This document shows, piece after piece, positions 39,202-48,872 of a stretch of DNA of 59,949 bases. The notes beneath the pieces are model-generated. The model made no database searches and was not told the DNA's origin. It worked only from the letters and a program-made list of their open reading frames with translations. This DNA comes from Bacilli bacterium (GTDB lineage Bacteria; Bacillota_I; Bacilli_A; RF39; UBA660). Position numbers and translations under genes: made by a program. The stretch's first letter is position 1; every line of letters starts with the position of its first letter. Location: NCBI GenBank assembly GCA_900772415.1, contig CAAHEC010000012.1:1-59949 (forward strand). Reading direction: 5' to 3'.

Positions 39202-40929
39202 TTATCTAAAGCCACCGCCTCCGCCTCCAGAGCCGAAGGAACCTCCTCCACCGCCTCCAGAAGAGAATCCACCACCACCTGATGAATAACTTTCAGCACG
39301 CGATTTTGATGATATGGCACTAGACATACTACTATAACTCATCATATTTATAAATACAAAATCATTATAAGTATACCCATATTCATTACTTTCAATTATT
39401 TCTGGATATAACTTCTTAAATTGCTTTGCAACCTTATCTGCAATACCTAGTATTTGAGCAAATATTAAATAATACTCCCACATATTAACTTCTATTGCTT
39501 CTTTATCATCTATTCTAGAAAACTCTTCTAAAAAGTTTTTAAGACCCTTTAATTTAATAGCATCATCCATCATAGATTGATTAACTACATAAATGTGTGA
39601 CTTAAATATTTTAAATGTCGTTTTTTCAGTATAGGTTACTTTACCCTCATTTTTTAGTTTTTCCGTTTCCTCATCGATTACATCATCGAACCAACTTAAT
39701 ATTTTATTATAATTTGTTTTACTCCATTTTTCAAATTCACGAGACTCTAAAACTCCATCATGACTTGCTTCTTTCATCATTTTAAAAAGTTTTCCTTCTA
39801 AATCATTATCAAAAGTAGTATCATCTGGTAATACTATTACGCTTTCCTCTGATGTTTTAAATAGTTTTTTAACTTCATCTTTTCTTAAAATGATTTTTTT
39901 CTCCAAAATCCATTTTAGCAAAATTGCACCTAAAAAATCCGTTTTCTTATTATCTATTCTGTAGGCCTCCGCAATCCAAAAAGCCCTAAAAATATTTTTA
40001 TTAAAAGGAATATCACGCATATTTGGAACATCTTTAGGAAGTACTCTTCCTCTTTGCCCAAAATCAAGTTCCTTACTTCCTACAGTTCTTCTACTCTTTC
40101 TAATACCAATTAAAGCTCCTCCAAATCCAAGAGTAATCATTATTATTGGAAATATTATACTTATCATACTAATAATAAATGAAAATATCTTGCTAAAAAA
40201 ACTTTTCTTATATGGGGTAGAACCTTTTTTAGCCATATCTTGATAGTATTTAAAATCATGATTAATAGTGTTTTGTGTATCAAACGTACCACTATCAAAT
40301 TTTGCTAAAATAACCATGTATTCATCACTATTTAAAGTACCTTCAGAGTTCATTTCTATATAACCGTTATATACGTATGCGGTTGCACCTTTTTTACCAT
40401 AACCCCATACTGGAACGTTATCACTAAAGTATGCATCTGAATATATTTTTATATGTACATCATCTGGCTTACTTGATAAATCAGATGGAATAAGACTCCA
40501 ATATATCATATCTGAATCATTAAGTTTTACAACAAATCCTTCTATATCGTAAGTTAATGCATAATTATGATAACCATACTTAGATATACCCCAACATAAT
40601 TCTAGGCCATTGTTAACATAGTTGATACCATTTTTATATGCTTTTTCATCAAAACTTAAGTTAGTATTCCAGTTATCGGCATATGTGTACTCTCTATCTT
40701 CTTCACTAACCTTAAAGTTAGTTATCTTTGCATCACCAATATTATAATATGGTTTATAACCTTCTGTTCCTTGATTTAAATTAGCACTCCAAGTTTCGGT
40801 AACATGAGCTGTGCCTTCTTTATCAACGTATATATCCATGTCTATTTTATCGATGGAATTTGCTTTAATAATAATTGGAAAAGCAAATAAAAACATTAAT
40901 AAAAAACTTATTTTAAATAACCTTTTCAC
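39202..40929 (-). CDS. DUF2207 membrane protein with glycine-rich C-terminus
   Basis: A 575-residue envelope protein of the DUF2207 group, function unknown, usually encoded with LemA as here. It has a signal peptide (about 1-23), an extracellular domain with IDMDIYVDKEGTAHVTETWS and LTYDIEGFVVKL, membrane helices at about 243-270, a long cytoplasmic domain (LDFGQRGRVLPKDVPNMRDI, and AFWIAEAYRIDNKKTDFLGA), and a C-terminal low-complexity run of Gly and Ser ending GSGGGGGGFR. No second helix pair is strong after the cytoplasmic domain, while many relatives have one. A terminator separates it from lemA. Confidence 0.88.
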   Translation of the reverse strand: MKRLFKISFLLMFLFAFPIIIKANSIDKIDMDIYVDKEGTAHVTETWSANLNQGTEGYKPYYNIGDAKITNFKVSEEDREYTYADNWNTNLSFDEKAYKNGINYVNNGLELCWGISKYGYHNYALTYDIEGFVVKLNDSDMIYWSLIPSDLSSKPDDVHIKIYSDAYFSDNVPVWGYGKKGATAYVYNGYIEMNSEGTLNSDEYMVILAKFDSGTFDTQNTINHDFKYYQDMAKKGSTPYKKSFFSKIFSFIISMISIIFPIIMITLGFGGALIGIRKSRRTVGSKELDFGQRGRVLPKDVPNMRDIPFNKNIFRAFWIAEAYRIDNKKTDFLGAILLKWILEKKIILRKDEVKKLFKTSEESVIVLPDDTTFDNDLEGKLFKMMKEASHDGVLESREFEKWSKTNYNKILSWFDDVIDEETEKLKNEGKVTYTEKTTFKIFKSHIYVVNQSMMDDAIKLKGLKNFLEEFSRIDDKEAIEVNMWEYYLIFAQILGIADKVAKQFKKLYPEIIESNEYGYTYNDFVFINMMSYSSMSSAISSKSRAESYSSGGGGFSSGGGGGGSFGSGGGGGGFR

Positions 40930-40952
40930 TTTCTTTTTCTCCCTTCTTAAAG

Positions 40953-40977
40953 AAAAAAGTCTACTTTATAGTAGACT
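40953..40977 (-). terminator. Terminator between lemA and the DUF2207 gene
   Basis: On the - strand AGTCTAC and GTAGACT form a seven-bp stem with a five-base loop, followed by six T. The lemA stop overlaps its 5' arm. Partial read-through would make LemA the more abundant product. Confidence 0.8.
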
Positions 40978-41530
40978 AAAATTTTACTTGTACATTTTGT
41001 CTTTCTTCTTCAGTAGCTTCAAAGAAAGCTTCTGGTTTAAAATTAAACATACCAGCTACTATATTAGATGGGAACATTTCAATTTTATTTTTGTAAGTTA
41101 ATACTGAATCATTATAAAATTGTCTTGCGTATCTAATTTTTTCTTCTATTTCGTTTAACTTATTTTGTAAGTCTAAGAAATTTGTATTTGCCTTAAGTTC
41201 TGGATAACTTTCTGCAAGAGCAAATAGTCTTCCTAAAGCCTGTGTTACCTCACCTGATGCTTTCATTTCATCAACCTTAGTTGTAGCACTAGCTGCCTTG
41301 CTTCTGGCTTCTATAACAGCGTCTAGAGTTTCCTTTTCATGCTTTGCATATCCCTTTACTGTTTCTACAATGTTTGGTATTAAATCATTTCTGTTTTTTA
41401 ATACAACATCAATTTGTGACCATCCATCTTTTACCTTGTTTCTTAAACTAACAAGTATGTTATATGTACTAATAAAATAAAGTATGATTAGTACAACTAT
41501 TACTAAAAGTATAATTAATGCTATTTTCAT
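40976..41530 (-). CDS. lemA: LemA family protein
   Basis: A 184-residue protein with an N-terminal membrane segment (IALIILLVIVVLIILYFIST) and a long helical domain facing outward or cytoplasmic depending on orientation. Family blocks are YNILVSLRNKVKDGWSQIDV, LKNRNDLIPNIVETVKGYAK, HEKETLDAVIEARSKAASAT and ARQFYNDSVLTYKNKIEMFP, followed by FFEATEEERQNVQVKF. It is full length. The role of LemA proteins is not settled; pairing with DUF2207 is widespread. AGGAGGA precedes ATG 41530. Confidence 0.95.
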   Translation of the reverse strand: MKIALIILLVIVVLIILYFISTYNILVSLRNKVKDGWSQIDVVLKNRNDLIPNIVETVKGYAKHEKETLDAVIEARSKAASATTKVDEMKASGEVTQALGRLFALAESYPELKANTNFLDLQNKLNEIEEKIRYARQFYNDSVLTYKNKIEMFPSNIVAGMFNFKPEAFFEATEEERQNVQVKF

Positions 41531-41598
41531 AATATCCTCCTATAATTAAATTATATATTATTATTTTAAAAAAAGAAAGCATTTTGTTAAATAATAAA

Positions 41599-42660
41599 TC
41601 ATTTTACGTTCACTTTTACTTTTTTGATTTTGCTATTTATCTCATGTTTGTATGAATTAAATATTGCTAGTATAACAATCGTTATTGGTACGGCAATAAC
41701 GATTCCATAAAAACCAAACAAAGCCCCACCTGCAAATACGGAAAAAATTGTTAAAAGTGGTGGAAGTTTATTTGTTTTACCATATATTTTAGGAGATATT
41801 ATATAGCCATCAATGTTAGGAAATACAATTGTTACAATAAGAGTTAGAACAAACAATTTAGTTGATACAACAGATGCTATTAGAAGAGCTATAATATTGG
41901 TAATTAATCCACCAAAATATGGAATAACAGTTGTAATACAAGCTAGTACTCCTAAAAGTAAAAAGTTAGGATGACCAATTAAGAAGAATAAAAACGTATA
42001 TTCAAAAAACTGAATAATCATAAATATGCCAAGACCTTTTAAGTATGACGTTATTTCCTTATCTATGTTTACTATTAAGTTATATGTTTTTTTCTTTTGC
42101 TTTCCCAAAAATTCTTTAATTTTTTTTCTTATTTTAGACATATCACATAAAAAGTAAATTGAAACTATAAATACAATGATTATTTTAGATAAATAATCTA
42201 CTGATTTATTTAAAAGGCCAAAAAGAGTACCATTTGTTATATATATACCAATACCATTAATAACTTTACTAGAAAATTTAGATATAGTATCACTAAATAA
42301 CTTAGTATCAATGCCAAATTTTAAAGCTACATCTTTTGATATCTTACCCAAACTAGATAAAAGATTAATTAACTGATTAATAAATAATGGAACAACGAAA
42401 TAAATAGTTAAACCAGTGATTAAAAGTATTGATAAAACTATTAAAAATACAGAAACTAATTTAGGTATTTTTCTACCTTCTAAAAATTTTAATATAGGAT
42501 ATAATACATATGCTATTAAAAACGCTATTAAAAATGGTGCTAATATACTAAGTATTTTTGATAAGGCACTAGTCCATAATCCTCTCATTAAAAAAAGCAA
42601 ATAAATAATTAAGAGAATAAGTAATATATTTAAATATTTATAGTTTATTTGTTTTTTCAT
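41599..42660 (-). CDS. AI-2E/PerM-family transport protein
   Basis: A 353-residue inner-membrane protein with about eight helices of the AI-2E transporter superfamily, which includes exporters of small molecules and Na/H antiporters; the substrate here is unknown. Family signs are ILAPFLIAFLIAYVLYPILK near the N-terminus, the central amphipathic IDKEITSYLKGLGIFMIIQF, and the C-terminal TTVIPYFGGLITNIIALLI and GYIISPKIYGKTNKLPPLLT. Its start overlaps the dtd stop by four bases (ATGA-type junction), so it is translated with the rel-dtd unit. Confidence 0.9.
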   Translation of the reverse strand: MKKQINYKYLNILLILLIIYLLFLMRGLWTSALSKILSILAPFLIAFLIAYVLYPILKFLEGRKIPKLVSVFLIVLSILLITGLTIYFVVPLFINQLINLLSSLGKISKDVALKFGIDTKLFSDTISKFSSKVINGIGIYITNGTLFGLLNKSVDYLSKIIIVFIVSIYFLCDMSKIRKKIKEFLGKQKKKTYNLIVNIDKEITSYLKGLGIFMIIQFFEYTFLFFLIGHPNFLLLGVLACITTVIPYFGGLITNIIALLIASVVSTKLFVLTLIVTIVFPNIDGYIISPKIYGKTNKLPPLLTIFSVFAGGALFGFYGIVIAVPITIVILAIFNSYKHEINSKIKKVKVNVK

Positions 42661-43103
42661 AATATATCCTCACTATCAATAATGATTGTAACGGGACCAT
42701 CATTTAATAAATTAACTTTCATATCTGCTCCAAAAATACCATTTTCTACTTTAACATCTTGCTTTTCAAGCTCTAAATTAAAATATTCATAAAGTTTTTT
42801 TGCATCATTATAGTTTAAAGCGTCTGTAAAAGAAGGCCTTCTGCCATTTAATTTAGCATATAATGTAAATTGTGAAACAGATAAGATAGATGCATTAACT
42901 TCTTTTAAAGATAAGTTCATTTTATCATTTTTATCTTCAAAAATTCTTAAGTTAACTATTTTTTTAGCCATTTTTTTTATAACATTTTCATTGTCACCAT
43001 TGGTAAAACCGACAAACAATAAGTAGCCTTTATCAATTTTACCAATAATTTTATCGTTAACTTTTACAGAAGCGTTTTTGCATCTTTGTACTATAACTCT
43101 CAT
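42657..43103 (-). CDS. dtd: D-aminoacyl-tRNA deacylase
   Basis: Removes D-amino acids (and Gly from tRNA-Ala) from mischarged tRNA. The 148-residue protein shows the DTD hallmarks: start MRVIVQRCKNASVKV, the cross-subunit Ser-Gln-x-x-Thr motif SVSQFTLYAKLNGRRPSF, and the Gly-cisPro motif at LLNDGPVTIIID. An essentially complete family length. It overlaps rel by one base and lies in the same order as in many Firmicutes (rel followed by dtd). Confidence 0.96.
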   Translation of the reverse strand: MRVIVQRCKNASVKVNDKIIGKIDKGYLLFVGFTNGDNENVIKKMAKKIVNLRIFEDKNDKMNLSLKEVNASILSVSQFTLYAKLNGRRPSFTDALNYNDAKKLYEYFNLELEKQDVKVENGIFGADMKVNLLNDGPVTIIIDSEDIL

Positions 43104-45262
43104 TATTTAGTGCCTCTCTCCACACTAGTTACATATGGCAACTGACTTACCGATGAAATATAAGATTTTAATTTATCTGTATCCTCTATTAGTATATCAA
43201 TATCATATACATTATAATCAGTATTTACTATGGTATTTACACTTTTTATACCAATATTAAACGATGTTGTCTTTGAAATTATATCTAGAAGTAAGTTTTC
43301 TTTTTTAATAGTATATATTAAAACATTTGCAACATACTTTTTGTGACTGTTTAAATTCCATGATGCACTAATTATTCTATCATTTATATCACATATATTA
43401 TGGCAGTTCTTACGGTGAATTGTTATTCCATTTCCTTTAGATATGTAACCAACTATCTGATCACCTTTAATAGGTTTACAACAACCTCCGAAAGAAACTT
43501 TTAAATCATCCATTCCATCTATTATAATATCTCCTGATGCTTCCATTTGCTTAGAAGAATATTTAAGTACCTTATCAAGTACTCTTTTTTCCTCTTCGGT
43601 TTCTCCTAATATGGTCTTAATAACGGTTGTAGGTTTATACTTTCCTAAACCAATTTCATAATATAATTCGTTTTCATTATTCAATCCTAAATCATCAAGT
43701 GCAATAGAAAGCTTTTTTTCATCCATAATATCACTAATGGATAATTTTTTTCTTCTTATTGCTTTAAGGAGCATATCTTTTCCATCAGATATTACCTTTT
43801 CTTTATCAATCTTACTAAAGAAAGCCTTTATCTTGTTTTTAGCACTTGTTGTAAAACAAATATTAATCCATTCCTTGGAAGGACCCTTACTATGCTTATT
43901 TGTGTTAATTTTTACAATGTCATTATTTTTAAGTTTATAATCAAGAGGTACTATATTATCATTTACTATTGCTCCTATCATTTGATGTCCAACACTTGTA
44001 TGAACACGGTATGCAAAATCGATTGGAGTAGAACCTACAGGAAGCTCAAAAACATCACCTTTTGGGGTATATACATAAATATTGCTTGGATTAAATACCT
44101 CATTTTTAACCGTATTAACGAATTCCTCACCTTCTACTTGCTGTTCGTTAAGTTCTATTATTGATCTAAATGACTTAAGTTTTTGCTCCATTGCATTTAC
44201 TTTATTTATACCATTTTCCTTATATGACCAGTGTGATGCAAAACCATATTCTGCAACTTTATCCATTTCATATGTTCTAATTTGTATTTCAAACAATTTT
44301 CCATCAACACCAAATACAGTTGTATGAAGAGATTGATAGCCATTTGCTTTAGGCCTTGCAATATAATCTTTAAACCTTTTGGGAACGGGTTTATATTTGG
44401 CATGAATAAGTCCCAACGCCAAATAACACTCTGCTTCTGTATTAACTAAATATCTAAGTGCCAAAATATCATATATTTGATTAAACATTTTGCCTTTTTG
44501 AAGCTTATTATAAATACTATAAACGCTTTTAGTTCTACCCTTCATCTCATGTTTAATGTTATTTGAATCAAGAATTTTAGATACGCTATCCATCATTTTT
44601 TCAACGGATTTATCAAGCTCCTGTCTTGATTCACTTAACTTTTCTAAAATGTCATTATAAACTTCAGGTTTATAGTATTTTAATGACAAATCCTCTAATT
44701 CACTTTTAATATGATTAATACCTAAACGATGTGCAATGGGTACTAATATTTCAAGAGTTTCCTTAGCCTTTTCTTTTCTTTTACGTTCAGGAATAGCCCA
44801 TAAAGTTCTCATATTATGAAGCCTATCCGCGATTTTTAAAATAATAATTCTAACATCACCGGATAGCCCTACTAATATTTTTTTATGATAAGAAGCCAAA
44901 GCCTCATTATCCGCTGATAAAGATAATTTATTTATTCTAGATATTCCATCTACTAAGTTTTTTATCTCACTACCAAATTCTTTTTCTATATCTTCTATTT
45001 TAGTATCAGTAAAATTAATTACATCATGCAAAAGAGCAGTTGCAAGAGTTTGACTATCAGCATAAATCTCCGTTAGTATCATTGCAACATTTAAAGGATG
45101 TAATATATATTCATCACCTGTTAACCTAAGTTGACCACTATGAGCTTTAGATGCAAAAAGATAAGCCCTTTTAATAAGATCAATTTCATCATTGCTTTTT
45201 ATATAAGTACATGCTTTGTTTAAAAGATCATCAAGAGTATATGCTTGTTCTTCTTGTTTCAA
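43103..45262 (-). CDS. rel: Rel-type (p)ppGpp synthetase with a changed hydrolase motif
   Basis: A 719-residue long RSH protein controlling the stringent response. Order: HD hydrolase domain (about 25-190), synthetase domain (about 230-345), TGS (about 390-450), helical/zinc-finger region (GGCCKPIKGDQIVGYI) and ACT. The synthetase looks intact (Asp in YDILALR, the bifunctional-type RFKD loop, Glu in FEIQIRT). In the hydrolase domain the first His, His-Asp pair and ADRLHNMRTL are kept, but the Glu-Asp after HDV, catalytic in Rel enzymes, is Asn-Phe (LLHDVINFTDT). TTG 45262 is the start, after GAGGTG. Confidence 0.93.
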   Translation of the reverse strand: MKQEEQAYTLDDLLNKACTYIKSNDEIDLIKRAYLFASKAHSGQLRLTGDEYILHPLNVAMILTEIYADSQTLATALLHDVINFTDTKIEDIEKEFGSEIKNLVDGISRINKLSLSADNEALASYHKKILVGLSGDVRIIILKIADRLHNMRTLWAIPERKRKEKAKETLEILVPIAHRLGINHIKSELEDLSLKYYKPEVYNDILEKLSESRQELDKSVEKMMDSVSKILDSNNIKHEMKGRTKSVYSIYNKLQKGKMFNQIYDILALRYLVNTEAECYLALGLIHAKYKPVPKRFKDYIARPKANGYQSLHTTVFGVDGKLFEIQIRTYEMDKVAEYGFASHWSYKENGINKVNAMEQKLKSFRSIIELNEQQVEGEEFVNTVKNEVFNPSNIYVYTPKGDVFELPVGSTPIDFAYRVHTSVGHQMIGAIVNDNIVPLDYKLKNNDIVKINTNKHSKGPSKEWINICFTTSAKNKIKAFFSKIDKEKVISDGKDMLLKAIRRKKLSISDIMDEKKLSIALDDLGLNNENELYYEIGLGKYKPTTVIKTILGETEEEKRVLDKVLKYSSKQMEASGDIIIDGMDDLKVSFGGCCKPIKGDQIVGYISKGNGITIHRKNCHNICDINDRIISASWNLNSHKKYVANVLIYTIKKENLLLDIISKTTSFNIGIKSVNTIVNTDYNVYDIDILIEDTDKLKSYISSVSQLPYVTSVERGTK

Positions 45263-45280
45263 TTTATAACACCTCTTTTT

Positions 45281-47434
45281 TTATTTATAATTCCTTTTTT
45301 CAATTAAATACCACATTTGACCCACTAAAATTAAGGAAGAATAAAAACCAAAAATCAATCCAAATATTATTGCAAAATTAAATGTAAGAATTCCTTTAGA
45401 TCCAAGCATTATTAAACAAATAACAGGAATTAATGTTGTAAGAGTTGTAAATAAAGATCTAATGAAGGTTTGACTAATACTTTCGTTTACTATATCTTTA
45501 AGTTTTTCTTTGGTAATTTTTCCCTTATATAGCTTAGTATTTTCCCTTATTCTATCAAAAACTACTATAGTATTATTAATCGAGTAACCAATAATCGTTA
45601 AAATAGCAGCTATAAAGATAACGTTTACTTCTATTTTAAATATTGAAAACAATATCATAACAGAAAGTACGTCATGAACCAATGCTAAAATAGATGATAT
45701 TGCATAGCTGAATTTAAATCTAAATGATATGTATATTATTATTGCAATAAAAGCAATTATAACTGAATAAAAAGCATTTTTTATTAGATCTTGTTTGACT
45801 ATATCTGTAACTACGTTAATTTCAGTTTTTGCATTATATTTTCTATTAAAATAATTATTAACCTTATTTATTCCAGATTCTTTAAGTTCTGTATTTAACC
45901 TTACATAAATAATGTCATTTTCCTGCTTTTCAATTGATACAATATTGTAATTAAGCTTTTTAAAATCTTTTTTTATTTTACTTACTGTTATATTATCAGC
46001 TTTAATTGAAACATCAGAACCTGATCTAAAATCAATTCCTAAATTGAAACCTTTTAATAGTAAAAATACAATTCCAATAATCAAATAAGTTCCAGTAATA
46101 ATAAAACATTTTTTAGTTATTTTAATAATATCAAATTTTATTTTAGATTCTTTATTTTTCTTTGCATATCTTATAAAACTATTAGGTTTTTTATCAAAAT
46201 AGCTTGTTTTTGCAAACTTAGTTAGTAATAATCTATTAATAAATACCATTACAAACATAGTTGCAAAAATAGTAATCATAAGCATAGTTGCAAAACCTTT
46301 TATTGAGCTTTCTCCAAATATAAATAATACTATAGCAACTATTAATGTAGTTATGTTAGCATCAAATATAGAGCTCCATGATTCACTAATACCCTCTTTT
46401 AAAGCACTTTTAAGTGTTCTATTATTTAATAATCCCTCTTTTATACGCTCGTTTGTAATAACGCAAGAATCAACTGCCATACCAATACCTAATACTAAAG
46501 CTGCAATTCCAGGAAGTGTTAAAACACCACCTACAAGCCAAAAAATACCCATTACAAGAAGCATATATAAAATTAACAATAGACCTTCAATAAAACCAGA
46601 AAATTTATATAATATGCTCATAAATAATATTACTAAGATTGTTCCTATTAAACCTGCAACAAATGTTTTCTCTAAAACACCTTTTCCGTAAGAGGCATTA
46701 ACGTTTTGACTTGAAACTTCTTTAAGTTTAGTTGAAATAGATCCTGCATTGATGCTAGAAGCTAAAGCTTCAGCCTCTTCCTTTTCAAAATTTCCAGTTA
46801 TTATAACGTCGGTTGAAAAACCCTGTGAAACAGTTGCAGCGGATAAACACATACTGCCTTCATTTCCACATGTTTCCTTATCTTTTTTGTATGAGTTTAC
46901 GCCATTTTCAAAATTATACCATATAACCATTATGTTATTTCCACTACTTTTTTCACTTACTTTAGTAGTAGCTTCTAAGAATTTTTCATTATTTTTAACT
47001 TTTAATGAAATAGCGGGTTTCCCAGAATCATCATATGATAATTTTGCACCACTTAGTACACTAGAGTCCATTAGTAAGTTATCATCTACGTCTCTAAATG
47101 ATATATTCGCAACATTTGATAAAACCTTTCTTGCACCTTCTATATCAGTTACACCAGCCAGTTTTACCCTTATTCTGTCATTACCTTCCATGGTAATTTC
47201 AGGTTCTGATACACCTAAAGAATCAACGTTTCTTTTTAAAATATCATATGTACTAGACATATCATTACTAGTTAATTTTTTACCATCACTTCTTTTTACC
47301 TGGTATAAAACCTCAAAACCTCCTTTAAGATCAAGTCCAAACTTTAAATCCTTAAATAAAGGAATGTAAAGTAGACTAAATAAGGCTATTACCACAAAAA
47401 AAATGGCTATCCTTTTTACAAAACTTTTTTTCAT
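45281..47434 (-). CDS. secDF: Fused protein-export membrane protein SecDF
   Basis: Uses proton motive force to pull secreted proteins out of the SecYEG channel. The 717-residue protein is a natural SecD-SecF fusion, as in Bacillus. SecD half (1-415): first helix, then GLDLKGGFEVLYQV, the P1 domain, and GIAALVLGIGMAVDSCVITN followed by ERIKE. SecF half (from about 435): FNLGIDFRSGSDVSI and AAILTIIGYSINNTIVVFDR. Twelve membrane segments are expected. The conserved Asp of the proton path is seen in both halves. GGGAGG precedes ATG 47434. Confidence 0.96.
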   Translation of the reverse strand: MKKSFVKRIAIFFVVIALFSLLYIPLFKDLKFGLDLKGGFEVLYQVKRSDGKKLTSNDMSSTYDILKRNVDSLGVSEPEITMEGNDRIRVKLAGVTDIEGARKVLSNVANISFRDVDDNLLMDSSVLSGAKLSYDDSGKPAISLKVKNNEKFLEATTKVSEKSSGNNIMVIWYNFENGVNSYKKDKETCGNEGSMCLSAATVSQGFSTDVIITGNFEKEEAEALASSINAGSISTKLKEVSSQNVNASYGKGVLEKTFVAGLIGTILVILFMSILYKFSGFIEGLLLILYMLLVMGIFWLVGGVLTLPGIAALVLGIGMAVDSCVITNERIKEGLLNNRTLKSALKEGISESWSSIFDANITTLIVAIVLFIFGESSIKGFATMLMITIFATMFVMVFINRLLLTKFAKTSYFDKKPNSFIRYAKKNKESKIKFDIIKITKKCFIITGTYLIIGIVFLLLKGFNLGIDFRSGSDVSIKADNITVSKIKKDFKKLNYNIVSIEKQENDIIYVRLNTELKESGINKVNNYFNRKYNAKTEINVVTDIVKQDLIKNAFYSVIIAFIAIIIYISFRFKFSYAISSILALVHDVLSVMILFSIFKIEVNVIFIAAILTIIGYSINNTIVVFDRIRENTKLYKGKITKEKLKDIVNESISQTFIRSLFTTLTTLIPVICLIMLGSKGILTFNFAIIFGLIFGFYSSLILVGQMWYLIEKRNYK

Positions 47435-47552
47435 ATTTTCCTCCCTATATAATTAAATAACAAGTATATATTATTACTTATCACAATAAATATTATATAA
47501 CATATGTAGGTTAAAATCAAAGATAAAAGTAAAATAAAAAGAAAAATAGTCA

Positions 47553-47558
47553 TATAAT
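47553..47558 (+). promoter_or_regulatory. Perfect -10 box placed for a leaderless spoVB message
   Basis: TATAAT lies five bases before the ATG at 47564, so transcription would begin at or next to the start codon. No good -35 or ribosome site is visible. Bases 47435-47552 hold the divergent promoter region of secDF and nothing else I recognise. Confidence 0.5.
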
Positions 47559-47563
47559 CTAGC

Positions 47564-48850
47564 ATGATTAAATTTCATGATAATAAATTAATTAAAAATA
47601 TATTTATATTATTGTTATCAGGTTTGATAACTAAAATTATAGGAATGCTTGGAAAAATTATTTATACAAGAATAGCTGGTATAAATATAGTAAGCTTATA
47701 TACCATGCTTATGCCTACTTTTATGCTTATTATAACAATTTGTCAATTTTCTCTTCCACTATCTGTTAGCAAGCTTGTAGCTGAAGGAAAACATGATGAT
47801 AAAAAAATACTAATTGCAGCATATAAAATAGGATACATAATAGATATTATATTAATGTCATTGATACTGATATTATCTAAAAAACTTTCTCTTATTCTTA
47901 AAAATGAAATACTATTTAAGCCAATATTATCTATGATTTTCATAATACCTTTTGTTACAACAACAAGTATACAAAGAGGATTTTTACATGGAAAAGAAAA
48001 AATGCTTCCTAATTCTATATCAAATATTATAGAAGAAATAGTTAAAATGATTTTAATTATTTTACTCTTACCAATTTCTGTTAACATATCAAACGAGGTC
48101 GCACTAATTTTTATAATATTATTTAACTTAGTAACAGAAATTATTAGCATAATAATAATGAATATAGAAATTAAAAAATACATAAGAAATAAAAACGTAA
48201 AGTATGATAAAAAAATAGAAAAAGAAATTATTAACATTTCTCTTCCCACAACTTTAATTAAATTAATTGGGTCATTATGTTTTTTTCTAGAACCAATTAT
48301 TCTCAATTACACATTGACTAAAAGTGGATTAAGTAAGGATTATATATTATTAGAATATGGAATAATAAACTCATATATAATCCCAGTTTTAAGTATGCCT
48401 TCTTTCTTCTTTTTATCTATTTCATCTGCTCTGCTTCCAAATTTAACTAAGGAATATAAAAATAAAAACCATAAAAAATATTATGATAAAATAACAAAAT
48501 TAACTATATCATCATTAATAATTGGAATTATATCACTTACTGTTTTACTAATTTTTCCAAACGAAATATTAAATTTAATATATAAACAAAATTATGGTAT
48601 AAATTATTTATACATATTAGGTCCATTTTTTATACTTTTATATCTAAATCCTACCATGCAAGCAGCCATTTTATCAGCAGGAAAAACTAATAAATTATTC
48701 TTTATTAGCATTATATCAAATTTATTTAAATATTCATCATTATTTATTTTAGGAGTATTAGGCCTTGGAATTTATAGTTTAATATTTTCTATTATAATAG
48801 GTATAATAATTAGTACTATTTTAAGTTTTTACACAGTAATTAAAAAATAG
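47564..48850 (+). CDS. spoVB: SpoVB-like polysaccharide/lipid flippase (MOP superfamily)
   Basis: A 428-residue membrane protein with about 12-13 helices. The opening LSGLITKIIGMLGKIIYTRI and VSLYTMLMPTFMLIITICQF followed by SLPLSVSKLVAEG matches SpoVB, the Bacillus protein needed for spore cortex and thought to handle lipid-linked precursors; relatives include MurJ-type flippases. It is shorter than Bacillus SpoVB (about 518) by roughly two helices at the C-terminus. It stands alone against its neighbours on the + strand. ATG 47564 is the only start that keeps the conserved N-terminus, and it has no ribosome site. Confidence 0.8.
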   Translation: MIKFHDNKLIKNIFILLLSGLITKIIGMLGKIIYTRIAGINIVSLYTMLMPTFMLIITICQFSLPLSVSKLVAEGKHDDKKILIAAYKIGYIIDIILMSLILILSKKLSLILKNEILFKPILSMIFIIPFVTTTSIQRGFLHGKEKMLPNSISNIIEEIVKMILIILLLPISVNISNEVALIFIILFNLVTEIISIIIMNIEIKKYIRNKNVKYDKKIEKEIINISLPTTLIKLIGSLCFFLEPIILNYTLTKSGLSKDYILLEYGIINSYIIPVLSMPSFFFLSISSALLPNLTKEYKNKNHKKYYDKITKLTISSLIIGIISLTVLLIFPNEILNLIYKQNYGINYLYILGPFFILLYLNPTMQAAILSAGKTNKLFFISIISNLFKYSSLFILGVLGLGIYSLIFSIIIGIIISTILSFYTVIKK

Positions 48851-48872
48851 AAAATTAAATATTCTATTTTTT
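48842..48872. terminator. Bidirectional terminator between spoVB and the 48864 gene
   Basis: AAAAAATAGAA and TTCTATTTTTT form an 11-bp stem with a nine-base loop, with T runs on both strands. It covers both convergent stop codons. Confidence 0.85.
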
